The translations under genes and the position numbers were made by a program. Below are positions 44,446 through 53,163 of a DNA stretch of 64,000 nt, one piece after another. Within the stretch, counting starts at the first letter, position 1; every line of letters starts with the position of its first letter. The stretch lies in contig CAYJFY010000007.1 of NCBI GenBank assembly GCA_964369755.1, positions 15,685-79,684 of the forward strand, given 5' to 3'. The notes beneath the pieces are model-generated. The model had not been told where the DNA came from. It saw only the letters and a program-made list of their open reading frames with translations, and did no database searches. The stretch comes from CAUPWF01 sp964369755 (GTDB taxonomy: Bacteria; Bacillota; Clostridia; Lachnospirales; Lachnospiraceae).

Positions 44446-45009
44446 ATGGAACGATGCAATTGGCCAAACCTAGAAAGCTCACAGCTTTATATTGATTACC
44501 ACGACAATGAATGGGGTGTGCCCTCTTATGATGATGCACATCTTTTTGAGATGTTTATCCTAGAAAGTTTTCATTGTGGACTTTCTTGGCTTTTGATACT
44601 GAAAAAACGTGAAAATTTTAGAAAAGCCTTTGATCAATTTGATGCACAAAAGATAGCAAGCTATGGTGAAGAAAAGATATCTGAACTGATGACCAATGAA
44701 GGAATTGTTCGAAATCGTGCTAAAATCCTAGCAACGATTCAAAATGCTAAATCATATCTGAATGTCGTTCAGGAATTTGGAAGTTTTTCTAACTACCTCT
44801 GGAGCTTTACCGACAACAAGGTTGTATACTACCCATTCGATGGCATAACCACACACAACGACCTCTCTGATAAGGTATCGAAAGATCTGAAAAAGCGTGG
44901 ATTTAAATTTATGGGAACTGTGACTTGCTTCTCCTATCTCGAAGCAGTGGGGATTATGAATGATCATGCTGAAAATTGCTTCAAATATGTCAAGGAGGAG
45001 AATCGGTAA
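44446..45009 (+). CDS. tag: DNA-3-methyladenine glycosylase I
   Basis: 187 residues. Starts RCNWPN and contains YHDNEWGVPSYDDAHLFEMFILESFHCGLSWLLILKKREN, typical of Tag enzymes, including the Cys/His zinc-binding ends (Cys4 and the C-terminal HAENC). It removes 3-methyladenine from DNA. The neighbouring Cys-less alkyltransferase-like gene makes this a small alkylation-damage locus, although the two are on opposite strands. Confidence 0.95.
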   Translation: MERCNWPNLESSQLYIDYHDNEWGVPSYDDAHLFEMFILESFHCGLSWLLILKKRENFRKAFDQFDAQKIASYGEEKISELMTNEGIVRNRAKILATIQNAKSYLNVVQEFGSFSNYLWSFTDNKVVYYPFDGITTHNDLSDKVSKDLKKRGFKFMGTVTCFSYLEAVGIMNDHAENCFKYVKEENR

Positions 45010-45026
45010 AATCCTCCTTGACATAT
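44985..45026. terminator. Inverted repeat at the end of tag
   Basis: ATATGTCAAGGAGGA (44985-44999) and its exact complement (45012-45026) flank the stop codon of tag. The loop is 12 nt. No T-run follows, so its terminator role is uncertain, but it separates two convergent genes. Confidence 0.5.
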
Positions 45027-45035
45027 GCTCGCCCT

Positions 45036-45842
45036 TTACTTCACATGATGAAATAATTGCCCCAAGTAAGTAGCACAGAGTTCTACCCACTGCCCTACAT
45101 ATGTATCTTTGTTTCCAACTTCCTCTGTGCAAACCGAAATCCCATGAGTACCTGTTGGAAACAGATGACACTCAAATGGAACTTTCGCTTCTTGCAACGC
45201 TCGGATAAAATAGATTGAATTTTCAACTGGCACCACAGTATCATCCACAGTATGCCAGATAAATGTCGGCGGGGTGTCGCTAGTCACCTGATTCTCTAGA
45301 GAAAATAATTTTCTCAAGTCTGCATCTCCTCCACTAACTCTTTCAATGCTACCCTGATGCCCTAGATCTGATGCGGTAATTACAGGATAAGATAAGACCA
45401 TAGCATTCGGCTTATTCTTGCCCTTAGCATGGTCAAACTCCTTTAGAAATCTGTCATGATTCCATAAGGTTCCTAGACTAGCAGCCAAGTGACCACCCGC
45501 CGAGAATCCCATCACCGCAATCTGATTCTCTATACAACCCAACTCCAACTTATGATTCCTGATATATATCAACGTACTACTCAATTCCTTTAATGGATTG
45601 AAGGCTTTCGCTTGTTCTCCTAATGAGTATTCTAAAACAAATACATTATATCCTCTCGCAAAGAATTCAAAAGCAACTGGATCTGCCTCTCTCTGTGAGC
45701 ATATTTCATATCCACCACCAGGACAGATTACAATTACAGGAAATTGATTTCTATGCTCTTGCATCTCTGTAATTGGAGTATGCAGATACCCTATCACCGA
45801 CGCTTCTGTTTCTCCATATGGATTAAAATTAACTATTTTCAT
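45036..45842 (-). CDS. Alpha/beta hydrolase, acetylesterase/BD-FAE-like
   Basis: 268 residues. VIVCPGGGYEICS (oxyanion loop), VMGFSAGGHLAAS (nucleophile Ser in GFSAGG) and PTFIWHTVDDTVVPVENS (acid) plus THGISVC (His) complete the triad of small acetyl-xylan/feruloyl esterase-type enzymes. Cytosolic, no signal peptide. An ATG lies four codons upstream at 45854, but GAAGGGA suits 45842 better. The substrate is probably an acylated sugar, consistent with the carbohydrate genes nearby. Confidence 0.87.
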   Translation of the reverse strand: MKIVNFNPYGETEASVIGYLHTPITEMQEHRNQFPVIVICPGGGYEICSQREADPVAFEFFARGYNVFVLEYSLGEQAKAFNPLKELSSTLIYIRNHKLELGCIENQIAVMGFSAGGHLAASLGTLWNHDRFLKEFDHAKGKNKPNAMVLSYPVITASDLGHQGSIERVSGGDADLRKLFSLENQVTSDTPPTFIWHTVDDTVVPVENSIYFIRALQEAKVPFECHLFPTGTHGISVCTEEVGNKDTYVGQWVELCATYLGQLFHHVK

Positions 45843-45898
45843 ACCAATAACCATCCCTTCTCGTAACTGGAAATTTCATCCCTCATAAATTTTTTGAC

Positions 45899-46309
45899 TT
45901 ATTTGCCATACTTTCTTAATTGACACAGCTGTTCCTCATTCAATCGAAGAATTGGGGAATTGTCATCTGAAGTTGTTCGATTCTCCACGATCAACACTTC
46001 CCCCTCTTCATTCATAATGTGGTTATGCCATACCCCTTTTTTAATATTATAGAGCTTGTGTGGTTCCATATCCACGCCAATAATTTCCCCTGGTTCCTCC
46101 CCGTCACCACCTAAAAATAATGTACACTCTCCATTCAGCAGTACAAATACCTCATCCGTTTCATCATGCTTTTGCATCGTCTTGATATTCTCTAAAAGCA
46201 AATCTTCGCAAAACTTTAATCCTGCAACTCGCCACTCCCCATAATCAATTAACGGCTTATACCCTGTCGGTTCAAATGTTACAATCTCAATTCCTTTTTT
46301 CTTTTCCAT
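45899..46309 (-). CDS. Cupin-domain protein
   Basis: 136 residues with a single cupin barrel: KHDETDEVFVLLNGECTLFLGG (metal-binding His and Glu pattern), and NIKKGVWHNHIMNEEGEVLIVEN with a second His. Such proteins bind a metal and often act on sugars or as sensors; the role here is unknown. It is close to the hydrolase gene on the same strand and may be co-transcribed. Confidence 0.82.
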   Translation of the reverse strand: MEKKKGIEIVTFEPTGYKPLIDYGEWRVAGLKFCEDLLLENIKTMQKHDETDEVFVLLNGECTLFLGGDGEEPGEIIGVDMEPHKLYNIKKGVWHNHIMNEEGEVLIVENRTTSDDNSPILRLNEEQLCQLRKYGK

Positions 46310-46337
46310 AGCTTTTTCTCCTGTCTTCTCTCGTATT

Positions 46338-47783
46338 TTATAATCTATTCATTCCATTCTTTTCTAAATACCCAATCAGATATAGAAATGCAAATGCTGG
46401 TATTCTTAACAGTTTTCTCCCATTTGGAGCATCATGAACACCGAAATCCTCTACATTCTTTGTAACAATGATTGCACATTGTGCTGAGTTGCACATTTCT
46501 ATGATTGCACTATCGTTTGGAATAGGAGCACCATTTCTGTATTTGACTTCAATCAAAATATTTTTTGAAGCAGGTAACTCTACTGCAATATCTATTTCCT
46601 TATCTTTTTTCCCGATACGAACATAACCTACTGAAGTGGATTTTTGATAGAAAAAAGATGCCACATGCTTATATACAGCTGTCTCTACTACTTTTCCCAT
46701 TTCCGTCATATTGGAAAGAATACCTTCATCCATTAAAACTGAATTTCTGATCGCCGCATCTGATATATATATTTTAGGACTCGCTTTTAATACCTTCTTA
46801 CCTGTCATATCAATCGGCCAACTTTGGTAAATCAAATTAGCACTTTCGAGGTATTTGATATAATTTTCTACTGTCGGTCGCGAAACTCCATTTAACTCTC
46901 TTGTAATAGCTTCGATAGACACGATTTCCGATGAAACATTACACAGATAAAGGAAAATTCTTTCTAGTTCTGTTGAATTTCGTACCTTATATAGAGATGG
47001 TAAATCTCTCTTTAGTACCTTATCCACCACATCCTCCCGCATCACTTGTGCGGCAAGCAAATCGTTATCAGATAATGCAAGTTCTGGAAATCCGCCTACT
47101 TGCAGATATCTCATAAAATGCTTGCTGAGGTCAGATAGACTAAGTATAATATTCGCTCGTTCTTGTTGAGACATCTCTAACATACCTGATATTGTTAAAT
47201 CTTTAGGTAATACGGAAGTTTCAATTTCCAACAGTTCACAATATTCAAAGAACGATAGTGTAGGAACTTCTATTACTGTCCATCTACCCGCACCACTTTC
47301 TCTACTCCCCTTTATCAGTACCGGGCTTGCAGACCCTGTCGCAACAACATTCGTATCTGGTTGCATATCATAAATTGTTTTCAGCCATTTATCCCAATCA
47401 ACCGCATACTGGATTTCGTCAAAGAAATAATACACATCCTCATTTGCATATATATTTTCATGGTAGCAATCCAAAACCTCCTGAAACGCACTTAATTTAA
47501 GCATTGGATGATCCATCGATATGAATACAATCCTTTTGGGATCCACTCCATCTTGAAGTAATTTTTCTATCATCTGATACTGTATTGTAGTTTTCCCTAC
47601 TCTGCGTGTACCCGTAAGTATAACACTTCTTCTAAGAGATCTATTCAACAGCCTCTTCATTGCATCAAAATATGCTAATCTCTTGTATGATTTGGAGAGT
47701 TTTGGATTCATAAGCCCCGTCTTCCACCATGGATTGTATGCTGAAAGAACTTTTAATATATTTTCATTCGTTATAATAGCCAT
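46338..47783 (-). CDS. AAA ATPase of the DUF4143 family
   Basis: 481 residues. Walker A is VILTGTRRVGKTTIQYQ near residue 60 and Walker B is YYFFDEIQYAVDWDKW. The C-terminal half matches DUF4143 (restriction-endonuclease-like fold): VGYVRIGKKDKEIDIAVELPASKNILIEVKYRNG has the D...E-x-K pattern of the PD-(D/E)XK active site. The role of this widespread family is not established; a defence or nucleic-acid function has been suggested. GGGAGGA stands before the ATG at 47783, not at the upstream frame opening. Confidence 0.85.
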   Translation of the reverse strand: MAIITNENILKVLSAYNPWWKTGLMNPKLSKSYKRLAYFDAMKRLLNRSLRRSVILTGTRRVGKTTIQYQMIEKLLQDGVDPKRIVFISMDHPMLKLSAFQEVLDCYHENIYANEDVYYFFDEIQYAVDWDKWLKTIYDMQPDTNVVATGSASPVLIKGSRESGAGRWTVIEVPTLSFFEYCELLEIETSVLPKDLTISGMLEMSQQERANIILSLSDLSKHFMRYLQVGGFPELALSDNDLLAAQVMREDVVDKVLKRDLPSLYKVRNSTELERIFLYLCNVSSEIVSIEAITRELNGVSRPTVENYIKYLESANLIYQSWPIDMTGKKVLKASPKIYISDAAIRNSVLMDEGILSNMTEMGKVVETAVYKHVASFFYQKSTSVGYVRIGKKDKEIDIAVELPASKNILIEVKYRNGAPIPNDSAIIEMCNSAQCAIIVTKNVEDFGVHDAPNGRKLLRIPAFAFLYLIGYLEKNGMNRL

Positions 47784-47804
47784 ATTAATATCCTCCCTGA
47801 ATAT

Positions 47805-47874
47805 ATTATAACCCATACTTAGAATAATATCAAATATTATTCTAAGTATACTTTAAATAATATTTGATATTATT
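47805..47874 (-). promoter_or_regulatory. Promoter and paired palindromic operator of the AAA/DUF4143 gene
   Basis: TATAAT (47805-47810) and TTGATA (47828-47833, 17-bp spacer) form the minus-strand promoter. The palindrome AATAATATCAAATATTATT (47823-47841, extended to 14-bp arms at 47817-47847) is centred on the -35 element. Its inverted copy lies at 47856-47874, 33 bp further on, three helical turns away. This layout predicts cooperative binding of a repressor. Confidence 0.75.
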
Positions 47875-47990
47875 ACTATTTCCCTTGTCTCTCTTCTTAT
47901 CCTCAAGAATTTTGGAAAAACATATCATTCCGCTTAAATTGGTGATAAAATAAACATTAACATAGAAAAGACATTTCACAAAGGAGAATT

Positions 47991-49502
47991 ATGATAGATC
48001 AACTTTTAAACAATATATTATCAGGAATCGATGTTCGACAAAACTTAAGTGCTTTGAGACAAGAGATAAAGAAGCCACAGAACGAGGTTGCTTTGAGTAA
48101 GTTTTTAGCCGATTGTACGGCAGACATCATAGAATTGCTTGATTCCCCTGATGCTAAAACCAGAAAAAATACTGCACTCTTGATGGGTGATATCCCTCTA
48201 GCAGAGTTTCTTCCTTCATTATTTGAACATTATAAGAACGAGAATCAGCGCTTTGTCCGAAGTGCATATTTGACTGCGCTTTGCTCTTATGACTGTATGA
48301 TGTTAATGCCTGAATTGAAAGAACAACTGGAAACCTTGAACCAGATACCTTTGACACCAGAAAATACCAAGCATATCCAAGAAGAAATTCGTGCACTTTC
48401 CAAATTAATCATACAAGAAGATGGCATTCAAACCCATGCCTTCGTTGGTGCAAAATATCCGTTGGATTGTATTTTCACCACTAATCCCTTGCATAAGGAG
48501 ATTTTAGAGGCCGATATCCTAGAGAACCTATCTGCTTCTAGCGCAGATGATGATAGTCGATTATTACCTTTTGCTGCTGGTGTTCGACTTATAACAGACA
48601 ACTTAAATGCCCTGCTACCAATTCGAACTTATAACGAATTGTTTCTTGTAATACCCGGTGTCACTACCGTTGAAAAAGATCCTGTGCAAGCAGCCCATTT
48701 GATCGCAAAATCCAATTTATCACTCCTACTTCAAAGCACACACCGTGAGAATACACCGTTTCATTTTCGAATCGAACTAAAGTCGAAAATGTCACTCAGC
48801 GAAAAAAGCAAGTTTTCGAAGAAATTTGCGAGTGAATTGGAACGTTTAACAAACCGTTTTTTATTGAATTCCACTTCTAATTACGAAATTGAACTCCGCC
48901 TAATTGAGAATAAATTGGATACATTTAATGTTTTACTAAAACTTTTCACGATACCTGATTCACGCTTTGATTATCGTAAGGAATCTGTTGCCAACAGTAT
49001 CCGTCCTTCTAGTGCAGCTCAACTTGTGGCACTGGCGAAAGATTATATGATTCCAGACTCTAGAACCTTAGATCCATTTTGCGGTGTGGGAACTATGCTG
49101 ATTGAACGTCAAAAATTAGTGAAGGGAAATACCTCCTACGGCATTGATTTCTATGAACCTGCAATTACAAAAGCAAAAATCAATACAGAAGAAGCTGGAC
49201 AAATCATTCATTTTATTAATAAAAATTTCTTCGATTTCACTCATGAATATAAGTTTGATGAGATTTTTACCAATATGCCATTCGAAACCGGGCATAAATC
49301 CTATGATGAAATCGAAACCCTCTACCGTGATTTCTTCCCTAAAGCTAGAGAAGTCCTCACTGCAGAGGGAACAATTATCATGTATTCACATAATCCTGAG
49401 CTAGTAAATAATTTTGCCCCACGATATGGCTATCAGATCAAGGAGGCATATGAAATTATGCGAAGAAAAAACACTTGGTTGTTTATCTTACGCCTTCGTT
49501 AA
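47991..49502 (+). CDS. SAM-dependent RNA methyltransferase, Trm11/RlmL-like, with N-terminal HEAT-like region
   Basis: 503 residues. Residues 1-140 are all-helical and HEAT-repeat-like (TRKNTALLMGDIPLAEFLPSLFEHYKNE), about 150-310 resembles a THUMP-type RNA-binding part, and 330-503 is a Rossmann methyltransferase with YDIPDSR..DPFCGVGTMLIERQ and GIDFYEPAITKAKIN. The catalytic NPPY-type motif reads NMPF (IFTNMPFETGH). Members of this group methylate guanosine N2 in tRNA or rRNA. The combination with HEAT-like repeats is unusual. RBS AAAGGAG. Overlaps the convergent ettA by 15 bp. Confidence 0.8.
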   Translation: MIDQLLNNILSGIDVRQNLSALRQEIKKPQNEVALSKFLADCTADIIELLDSPDAKTRKNTALLMGDIPLAEFLPSLFEHYKNENQRFVRSAYLTALCSYDCMMLMPELKEQLETLNQIPLTPENTKHIQEEIRALSKLIIQEDGIQTHAFVGAKYPLDCIFTTNPLHKEILEADILENLSASSADDDSRLLPFAAGVRLITDNLNALLPIRTYNELFLVIPGVTTVEKDPVQAAHLIAKSNLSLLLQSTHRENTPFHFRIELKSKMSLSEKSKFSKKFASELERLTNRFLLNSTSNYEIELRLIENKLDTFNVLLKLFTIPDSRFDYRKESVANSIRPSSAAQLVALAKDYMIPDSRTLDPFCGVGTMLIERQKLVKGNTSYGIDFYEPAITKAKINTEEAGQIIHFINKNFFDFTHEYKFDEIFTNMPFETGHKSYDEIETLYRDFFPKAREVLTAEGTIIMYSHNPELVNNFAPRYGYQIKEAYEIMRRKNTWLFILRLR

Positions 49503-51167
49503 CTTACGTTTCATTCTGCGTGGCTTCGCTGCCTCAACACCCAAGCGAGATACTCGATTCTTCTGATAAGATTCGAAGTTCCCCTCATGCCAATACCAGT
49601 TACCAGGTTCCTCATCCGTCCCTTCCCAAGCTATGATGTGAGTGGCGATACGGTCAAGGAAGAATCTATCATGGCTGATTACAACAGAGCAACCTGGAAA
49701 GTTAAGAAGCGCTTCTTCCAAGCTGGACAAAGTAGCAATATCCAAATCGTTTGTCGGCTCATCTAATAGGATTAGATTTCCGCCCTCTTTCAGGGTTAAT
49801 GCAAGGTTTAATCGATTTCGTTCACCACCCGAGAGCACTCCTGCCTTCTTCTGCTGATCCGATCCCTTGAATCCAAATCCTGATAGATATGCTCTACTTG
49901 GAACTTGCACACTTCCTACTTGAAGGTAATCGTTTCCATCGGATACCACTTCCCATAAGGTTTTATCTGGATCTAGTCCTGCTCTATTCTGGTCAACATA
50001 AGAAATATGAACTGTTTCACCAATCTCTAGCGAACCACTTGTTAATTCCTCTAGACCAACAATTGATTTAAATAGGGTGGTTTTACCAACTCCATTGGGT
50101 CCGATTACTCCAACAATTCCCCCTTGTGGAAGAGAGAAAGAAAAATCCTTAATCAAAACACGATCCCCATATGATTTGTTGATGTTATCTGCAACAATAA
50201 CCTTCGTTCCAAGGCGAGATCCAACTTGAATCTTAATATCTGTAAAATCTACTTCTTTCACATTGGCGGCTTGTGCTTGCATCTCTGCAAATCGCTCAAG
50301 TCTAGCCTTGCTCTTCGTTTGACGTGCCTTCGGCGAACTTCTCACCCACTCCAACTCTGCATGGATTCTCTTAACAAGTTTTGCCTGCTGATTCCCTTGC
50401 GCTTCTAGTCTTGCAGCTTTCGTCTCCAGATAAGTCGAATAGTTTCCTTCATATGGATACAGCTGTCCTCGATCCACCTCACAGATCCATCCTGCCACAT
50501 TATCTAAGAAGTATCTATCATGTGTTACCGCTAATACCGCACCCGGGTAAGTTTTTAGAAATTGCTCTAACCAAAGAACTGATTCTGCATCCAAATGGTT
50601 GGTAGGCTCATCCAACAAGAGTAAATCAGGTGCTTCCAATAGAAGCTTACAAAGTGCAACACGACGTCTCTCTCCCCCCGATAGAATATTGATTGGCGCA
50701 TCTGCATCTGGGCACTGAAGGGCATCCATTGCTTGATATAATTTGCTATCCACATCCCAGCCATCCGCCGCGTCGATTTCAGACTGCAAATTCCCCATCT
50801 CTGTCATCAGCTTATCATAGTCTGCATCTGGCTCCATCATTTCTTCCCCTATTTTATTGAATCGTTCTACCTTCGCCAACAATCCACTAAATGCCTGTCT
50901 GATATTCTCTATTACCGTTTTGTCTTCGTCCAGTATTGGTTCCTGTTGAAGAATACCCACCGTGAACCCTGGAGTTAATTTTGCTTCTCCTGCACTGACC
51001 TCTTCGAGTCCTGCCATAACCTTAAGCATAGTGGATTTTCCCATACCATTTGGTCCCACGACACCGATTTTCGCACCGTAATAGAACGAAAGAGATACGT
51101 CATTAAGAATCACCTTATCCCCATGTGCCTTACGTGCCTTATACATTTGATATATAAATTCTGCCAT
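49488..51167 (-). CDS. ettA: Energy-dependent translational throttle protein EttA (ABC-F)
   Basis: Ribosome-associated ABC-F ATPase of 559 residues with two ABC cassettes and no membrane domain. First Walker A is GPNGMGKST, second is GPNGVGKTT; signatures LSGGERRRVALCK and LSGGERNRLNLAL; Walker B LLLLDEPTNHLDAESV and LILLDEPTNDLDIATL. The 'arm' insertion lies near residue 95. It gates ribosome entry into elongation according to ATP/ADP ratio. Confidence 0.95.
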   Translation of the reverse strand: MAEFIYQMYKARKAHGDKVILNDVSLSFYYGAKIGVVGPNGMGKSTMLKVMAGLEEVSAGEAKLTPGFTVGILQQEPILDEDKTVIENIRQAFSGLLAKVERFNKIGEEMMEPDADYDKLMTEMGNLQSEIDAADGWDVDSKLYQAMDALQCPDADAPINILSGGERRRVALCKLLLEAPDLLLLDEPTNHLDAESVLWLEQFLKTYPGAVLAVTHDRYFLDNVAGWICEVDRGQLYPYEGNYSTYLETKAARLEAQGNQQAKLVKRIHAELEWVRSSPKARQTKSKARLERFAEMQAQAANVKEVDFTDIKIQVGSRLGTKVIVADNINKSYGDRVLIKDFSFSLPQGGIVGVIGPNGVGKTTLFKSIVGLEELTSGSLEIGETVHISYVDQNRAGLDPDKTLWEVVSDGNDYLQVGSVQVPSRAYLSGFGFKGSDQQKKAGVLSGGERNRLNLALTLKEGGNLILLDEPTNDLDIATLSSLEEALLNFPGCSVVISHDRFFLDRIATHIIAWEGTDEEPGNWYWHEGNFESYQKNRVSRLGVEAAKPRRMKRKLTKA

Positions 51168-51230
51168 TGTTTTCCCTACCTTTACTAATATAATTATAAA
51201 TTTGCTGGATTCATTATAGCATAGAGCGGA

Positions 51231-52601
51231 TTATTTATAAATATCTTTATCTGAATTCCCAAGTGTTTTATCAACAATGATTGAGTTTGTCATAGCCCCT
51301 GATACGTTCAGGCATGTTCTTCCCATATCAAGGATTGGGTCAATTGCTAATATCGGACTAATCGATGGGAAAAATGCTGCAAATCCAATCCCAGAAAGTG
51401 ATGTCGAGGCTGACATCATAGCTGCTCCAGGAATACCTGCTATCCCAAACGAACTGAAACTGACAACCACAATCGTCATTAATATAAACGTAAGGTCGAC
51501 TGAAATATTATTTAAATTCGCTATATAAACTAGGAGTAACGCTGGGAAAACACCCGCACAACCTTGCATACCAGCCGTTGTTCCAAGCCCTGCTACAAAG
51601 CTCGCCGTACCACTATTCACTCCAAATTTATCTGTTAACGTTTCGATTGTAAGCGGTAATGTGCCAACACTTGATCTAGATGTGAATGCTAGCACAAGTG
51701 GCGGAACCGCATTCTTAATATAATTGATTGGGTTCACACCAAATAGTGATAATCCTAACAATTGAATCAAAAACACTATAACAAGCCCCAAATATAACAC
51801 ACCGATAAATACGACCACTTCCAAAATACTTGAAACACCTCTACTGGCTATTGTATTTGCCAAAAGTGCAACAACTGCATACGGCATAAACTTAATAATT
51901 GTCAATGCTATACTCATAATTATTTTATGAAGCGCATGAATCAAATCATAAAACGGTTTGATGACTTCTGGATATTTTCTATTCAAACGTTTCGCACCGA
52001 CTCCAAAAAATGCAGCTGCTATTACAAGTGCTATAATATTCGTTTCCACCATAGCTTCTACAATATTTGCTGGGAGCAACCCTCTTATGGTATCTGCAAG
52101 GCTTGTAACTTCTTTTATTTCGTATATGGTTTCTGTTTGGGCAGCCTCGCCTCCAATATTGAATACTATACCAAGTACAATCCCTACAACAGAAGCGATT
52201 GCAACCATTGACACCGATACAATCAGTGTATTTCTTGTGATTTTAGAAACACTTGAGTTCTCCTCCATATTGATAATCACGTGAATAATCGAAACCATCA
52301 CAATTGGAACCACAAGCATCCTAATCAAGTCAATAAACCCATTACCAAATAGGCCAAACCATTTCGTTGTTTCCGCCACGAATGTAATTTCCAGCGGATT
52401 ATCTGAAAACTCAGACGCAAATTGTAAGATAATCCCCAGCACTAGACCTAGCACTGTACTGGTAACCATTCTTGTCGAAAAACTCACTTTCTTCTTTTCT
52501 AAAAATCTCAGCAAGCTGAATAGTAAGAACAGTATTGCTAAAAAAATAACTGTTTCCACTGTACTAATTGATAAAAATTGTTCTAAAAATACTGAATTCA
52601 T
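51231..52601 (-). CDS. Dicarboxylate/cation symporter family (TcyP-like L-cystine uptake)
   Basis: 456 residues, about eight membrane helices and two hairpins. WFGLFGNGFIDLIRMLVVPIVMVSI matches the TcyP/YhcL group, and the substrate-binding hairpins are AFTSRSSVGTLPLTIETL and TAGMQGCAGVFPALLLV. Cystine is the most probable substrate; aspartate or glutamate is the alternative. GGAGGA precedes the ATG at 52601. A terminator and a small leader ORF upstream suggest attenuation, with cysteine as a natural signal. Confidence 0.82.
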   Translation of the reverse strand: MNSVFLEQFLSISTVETVIFLAILFLLFSLLRFLEKKKVSFSTRMVTSTVLGLVLGIILQFASEFSDNPLEITFVAETTKWFGLFGNGFIDLIRMLVVPIVMVSIIHVIINMEENSSVSKITRNTLIVSVSMVAIASVVGIVLGIVFNIGGEAAQTETIYEIKEVTSLADTIRGLLPANIVEAMVETNIIALVIAAAFFGVGAKRLNRKYPEVIKPFYDLIHALHKIIMSIALTIIKFMPYAVVALLANTIASRGVSSILEVVVFIGVLYLGLVIVFLIQLLGLSLFGVNPINYIKNAVPPLVLAFTSRSSVGTLPLTIETLTDKFGVNSGTASFVAGLGTTAGMQGCAGVFPALLLVYIANLNNISVDLTFILMTIVVVSFSSFGIAGIPGAAMMSASTSLSGIGFAAFFPSISPILAIDPILDMGRTCLNVSGAMTNSIIVDKTLGNSDKDIYK

Positions 52602-52689
52602 ATAATTCCTCCATTGTTTTCTTAAATTCCTCATTCAGATGGAACATCCTCTCTAAGTACATTATGTAATGAAAACGTGGTTACCATTA

Positions 52690-52720
52690 CACAAAAAAAG
52701 AAGCAAATCATAAAAATTTG
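52690..52720 (-). terminator. Intrinsic terminator (attenuator) before the cystine-type symporter
   Basis: AGAAGCAAAT and ATTTGCTTCT (10-bp stem, 7-nt loop) are followed on the minus strand by eight Ts. It lies between the leader ORF and the transporter start, so transcription from the leader promoter must read through it. Confidence 0.85.
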
Positions 52721-52762
52721 CTTCTCAAAGTTGCTATATTAATTATTTGTTCTGATTTATTT

Positions 52763-52858
52763 TCAACACGACAAATAAGACAATACAACAACTTTGTTTT
52801 GCATCATCATACACTTATCGCTTCTGTTTTCATTTCTGTTATCTAATAATCTGAACAT
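52763..52858 (-). CDS. 31-residue leader peptide upstream of the cystine-type symporter
   Basis: A 32-codon ORF with AAGGAGTGGAG seven bases before its ATG. The peptide begins MFRLLDNRNENR, has a Cys at position 16 followed by MMM, and ends VVVLSYLSC, with Cys as the last codon before TGA. It is preceded by a promoter and followed by a terminator before the symporter. These are the parts of a translation-controlled attenuator in which a shortage of charged tRNA-Cys stalls the ribosome. A secreted or antisense role is the alternative. Confidence 0.6.
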   Translation of the reverse strand: MFRLLDNRNENRSDKCMMMQNKVVVLSYLSC

Positions 52859-52886
52859 TGCTCCACTCCTTTTTTGAGGTAAACGT

Positions 52887-52916
52887 ACCATAACATACTA
52901 AGTTTACATTTGTCAA
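52887..52916 (-). promoter_or_regulatory. Promoter of the leader ORF and symporter
   Basis: TTGACA (52911-52916) and TATGGT (52887-52892) with an 18-bp spacer on the minus strand. The RNA would start about 20 nt before the RBS of the leader ORF. Confidence 0.7.
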
Positions 52917-52921
52917 CTAAA

Positions 52922-53072
52922 ATGGCAGAAATTAAATCGGAATTCGAAAAATCAGGCCAAGAATACCTCGAGTTCTACTATGCGTCTTTAGGAAAAGGAT
53001 GATGTCGGTTGGGACGATGGTGGAGACTGGGGCAAGAAGGACAGAGAGCAATGGATCAGTTCAATTGGATAG
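52922..53072 (+). pseudogene. Possible frameshifted small ORF
   Basis: A 26-codon frame (starting MAEIKSEFEKSG) ends at a TGA at 53000. From 52998 a second frame continues DDVGWDDGGDWGKKDREQW to a TAG at 53072. Removing one G in the AAAAGG run at 52993-52998 would join them into about 49 residues with consistent acidic, Trp- and Gly-rich composition. No RBS precedes it. I do not recognise the protein. It could be a decayed gene fragment. Confidence 0.35.
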
Positions 53073-53096
53073 GATTTGGTCACTTAAAATTACAAA

Positions 53097-53140
53097 AAAT
53101 CCCCCAGAAGTTTTTACTCTTCTGAGAGATTTTTGCTATA
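53097..53140 (-). terminator. Terminator of the glycyl-radical/PTS operon
   Basis: The minus strand reads ATCTCTCAGAAG, an 8-nt loop, CTTCTGGGGGAT, then a six-T run. The upper stem pairs perfectly, and the base pairs with G-U. It lies 24 bp past the stop codon of the PTS gene. Confidence 0.85.
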
Positions 53141-53163
53141 TGAAACTTATATCCTTTATTAAC

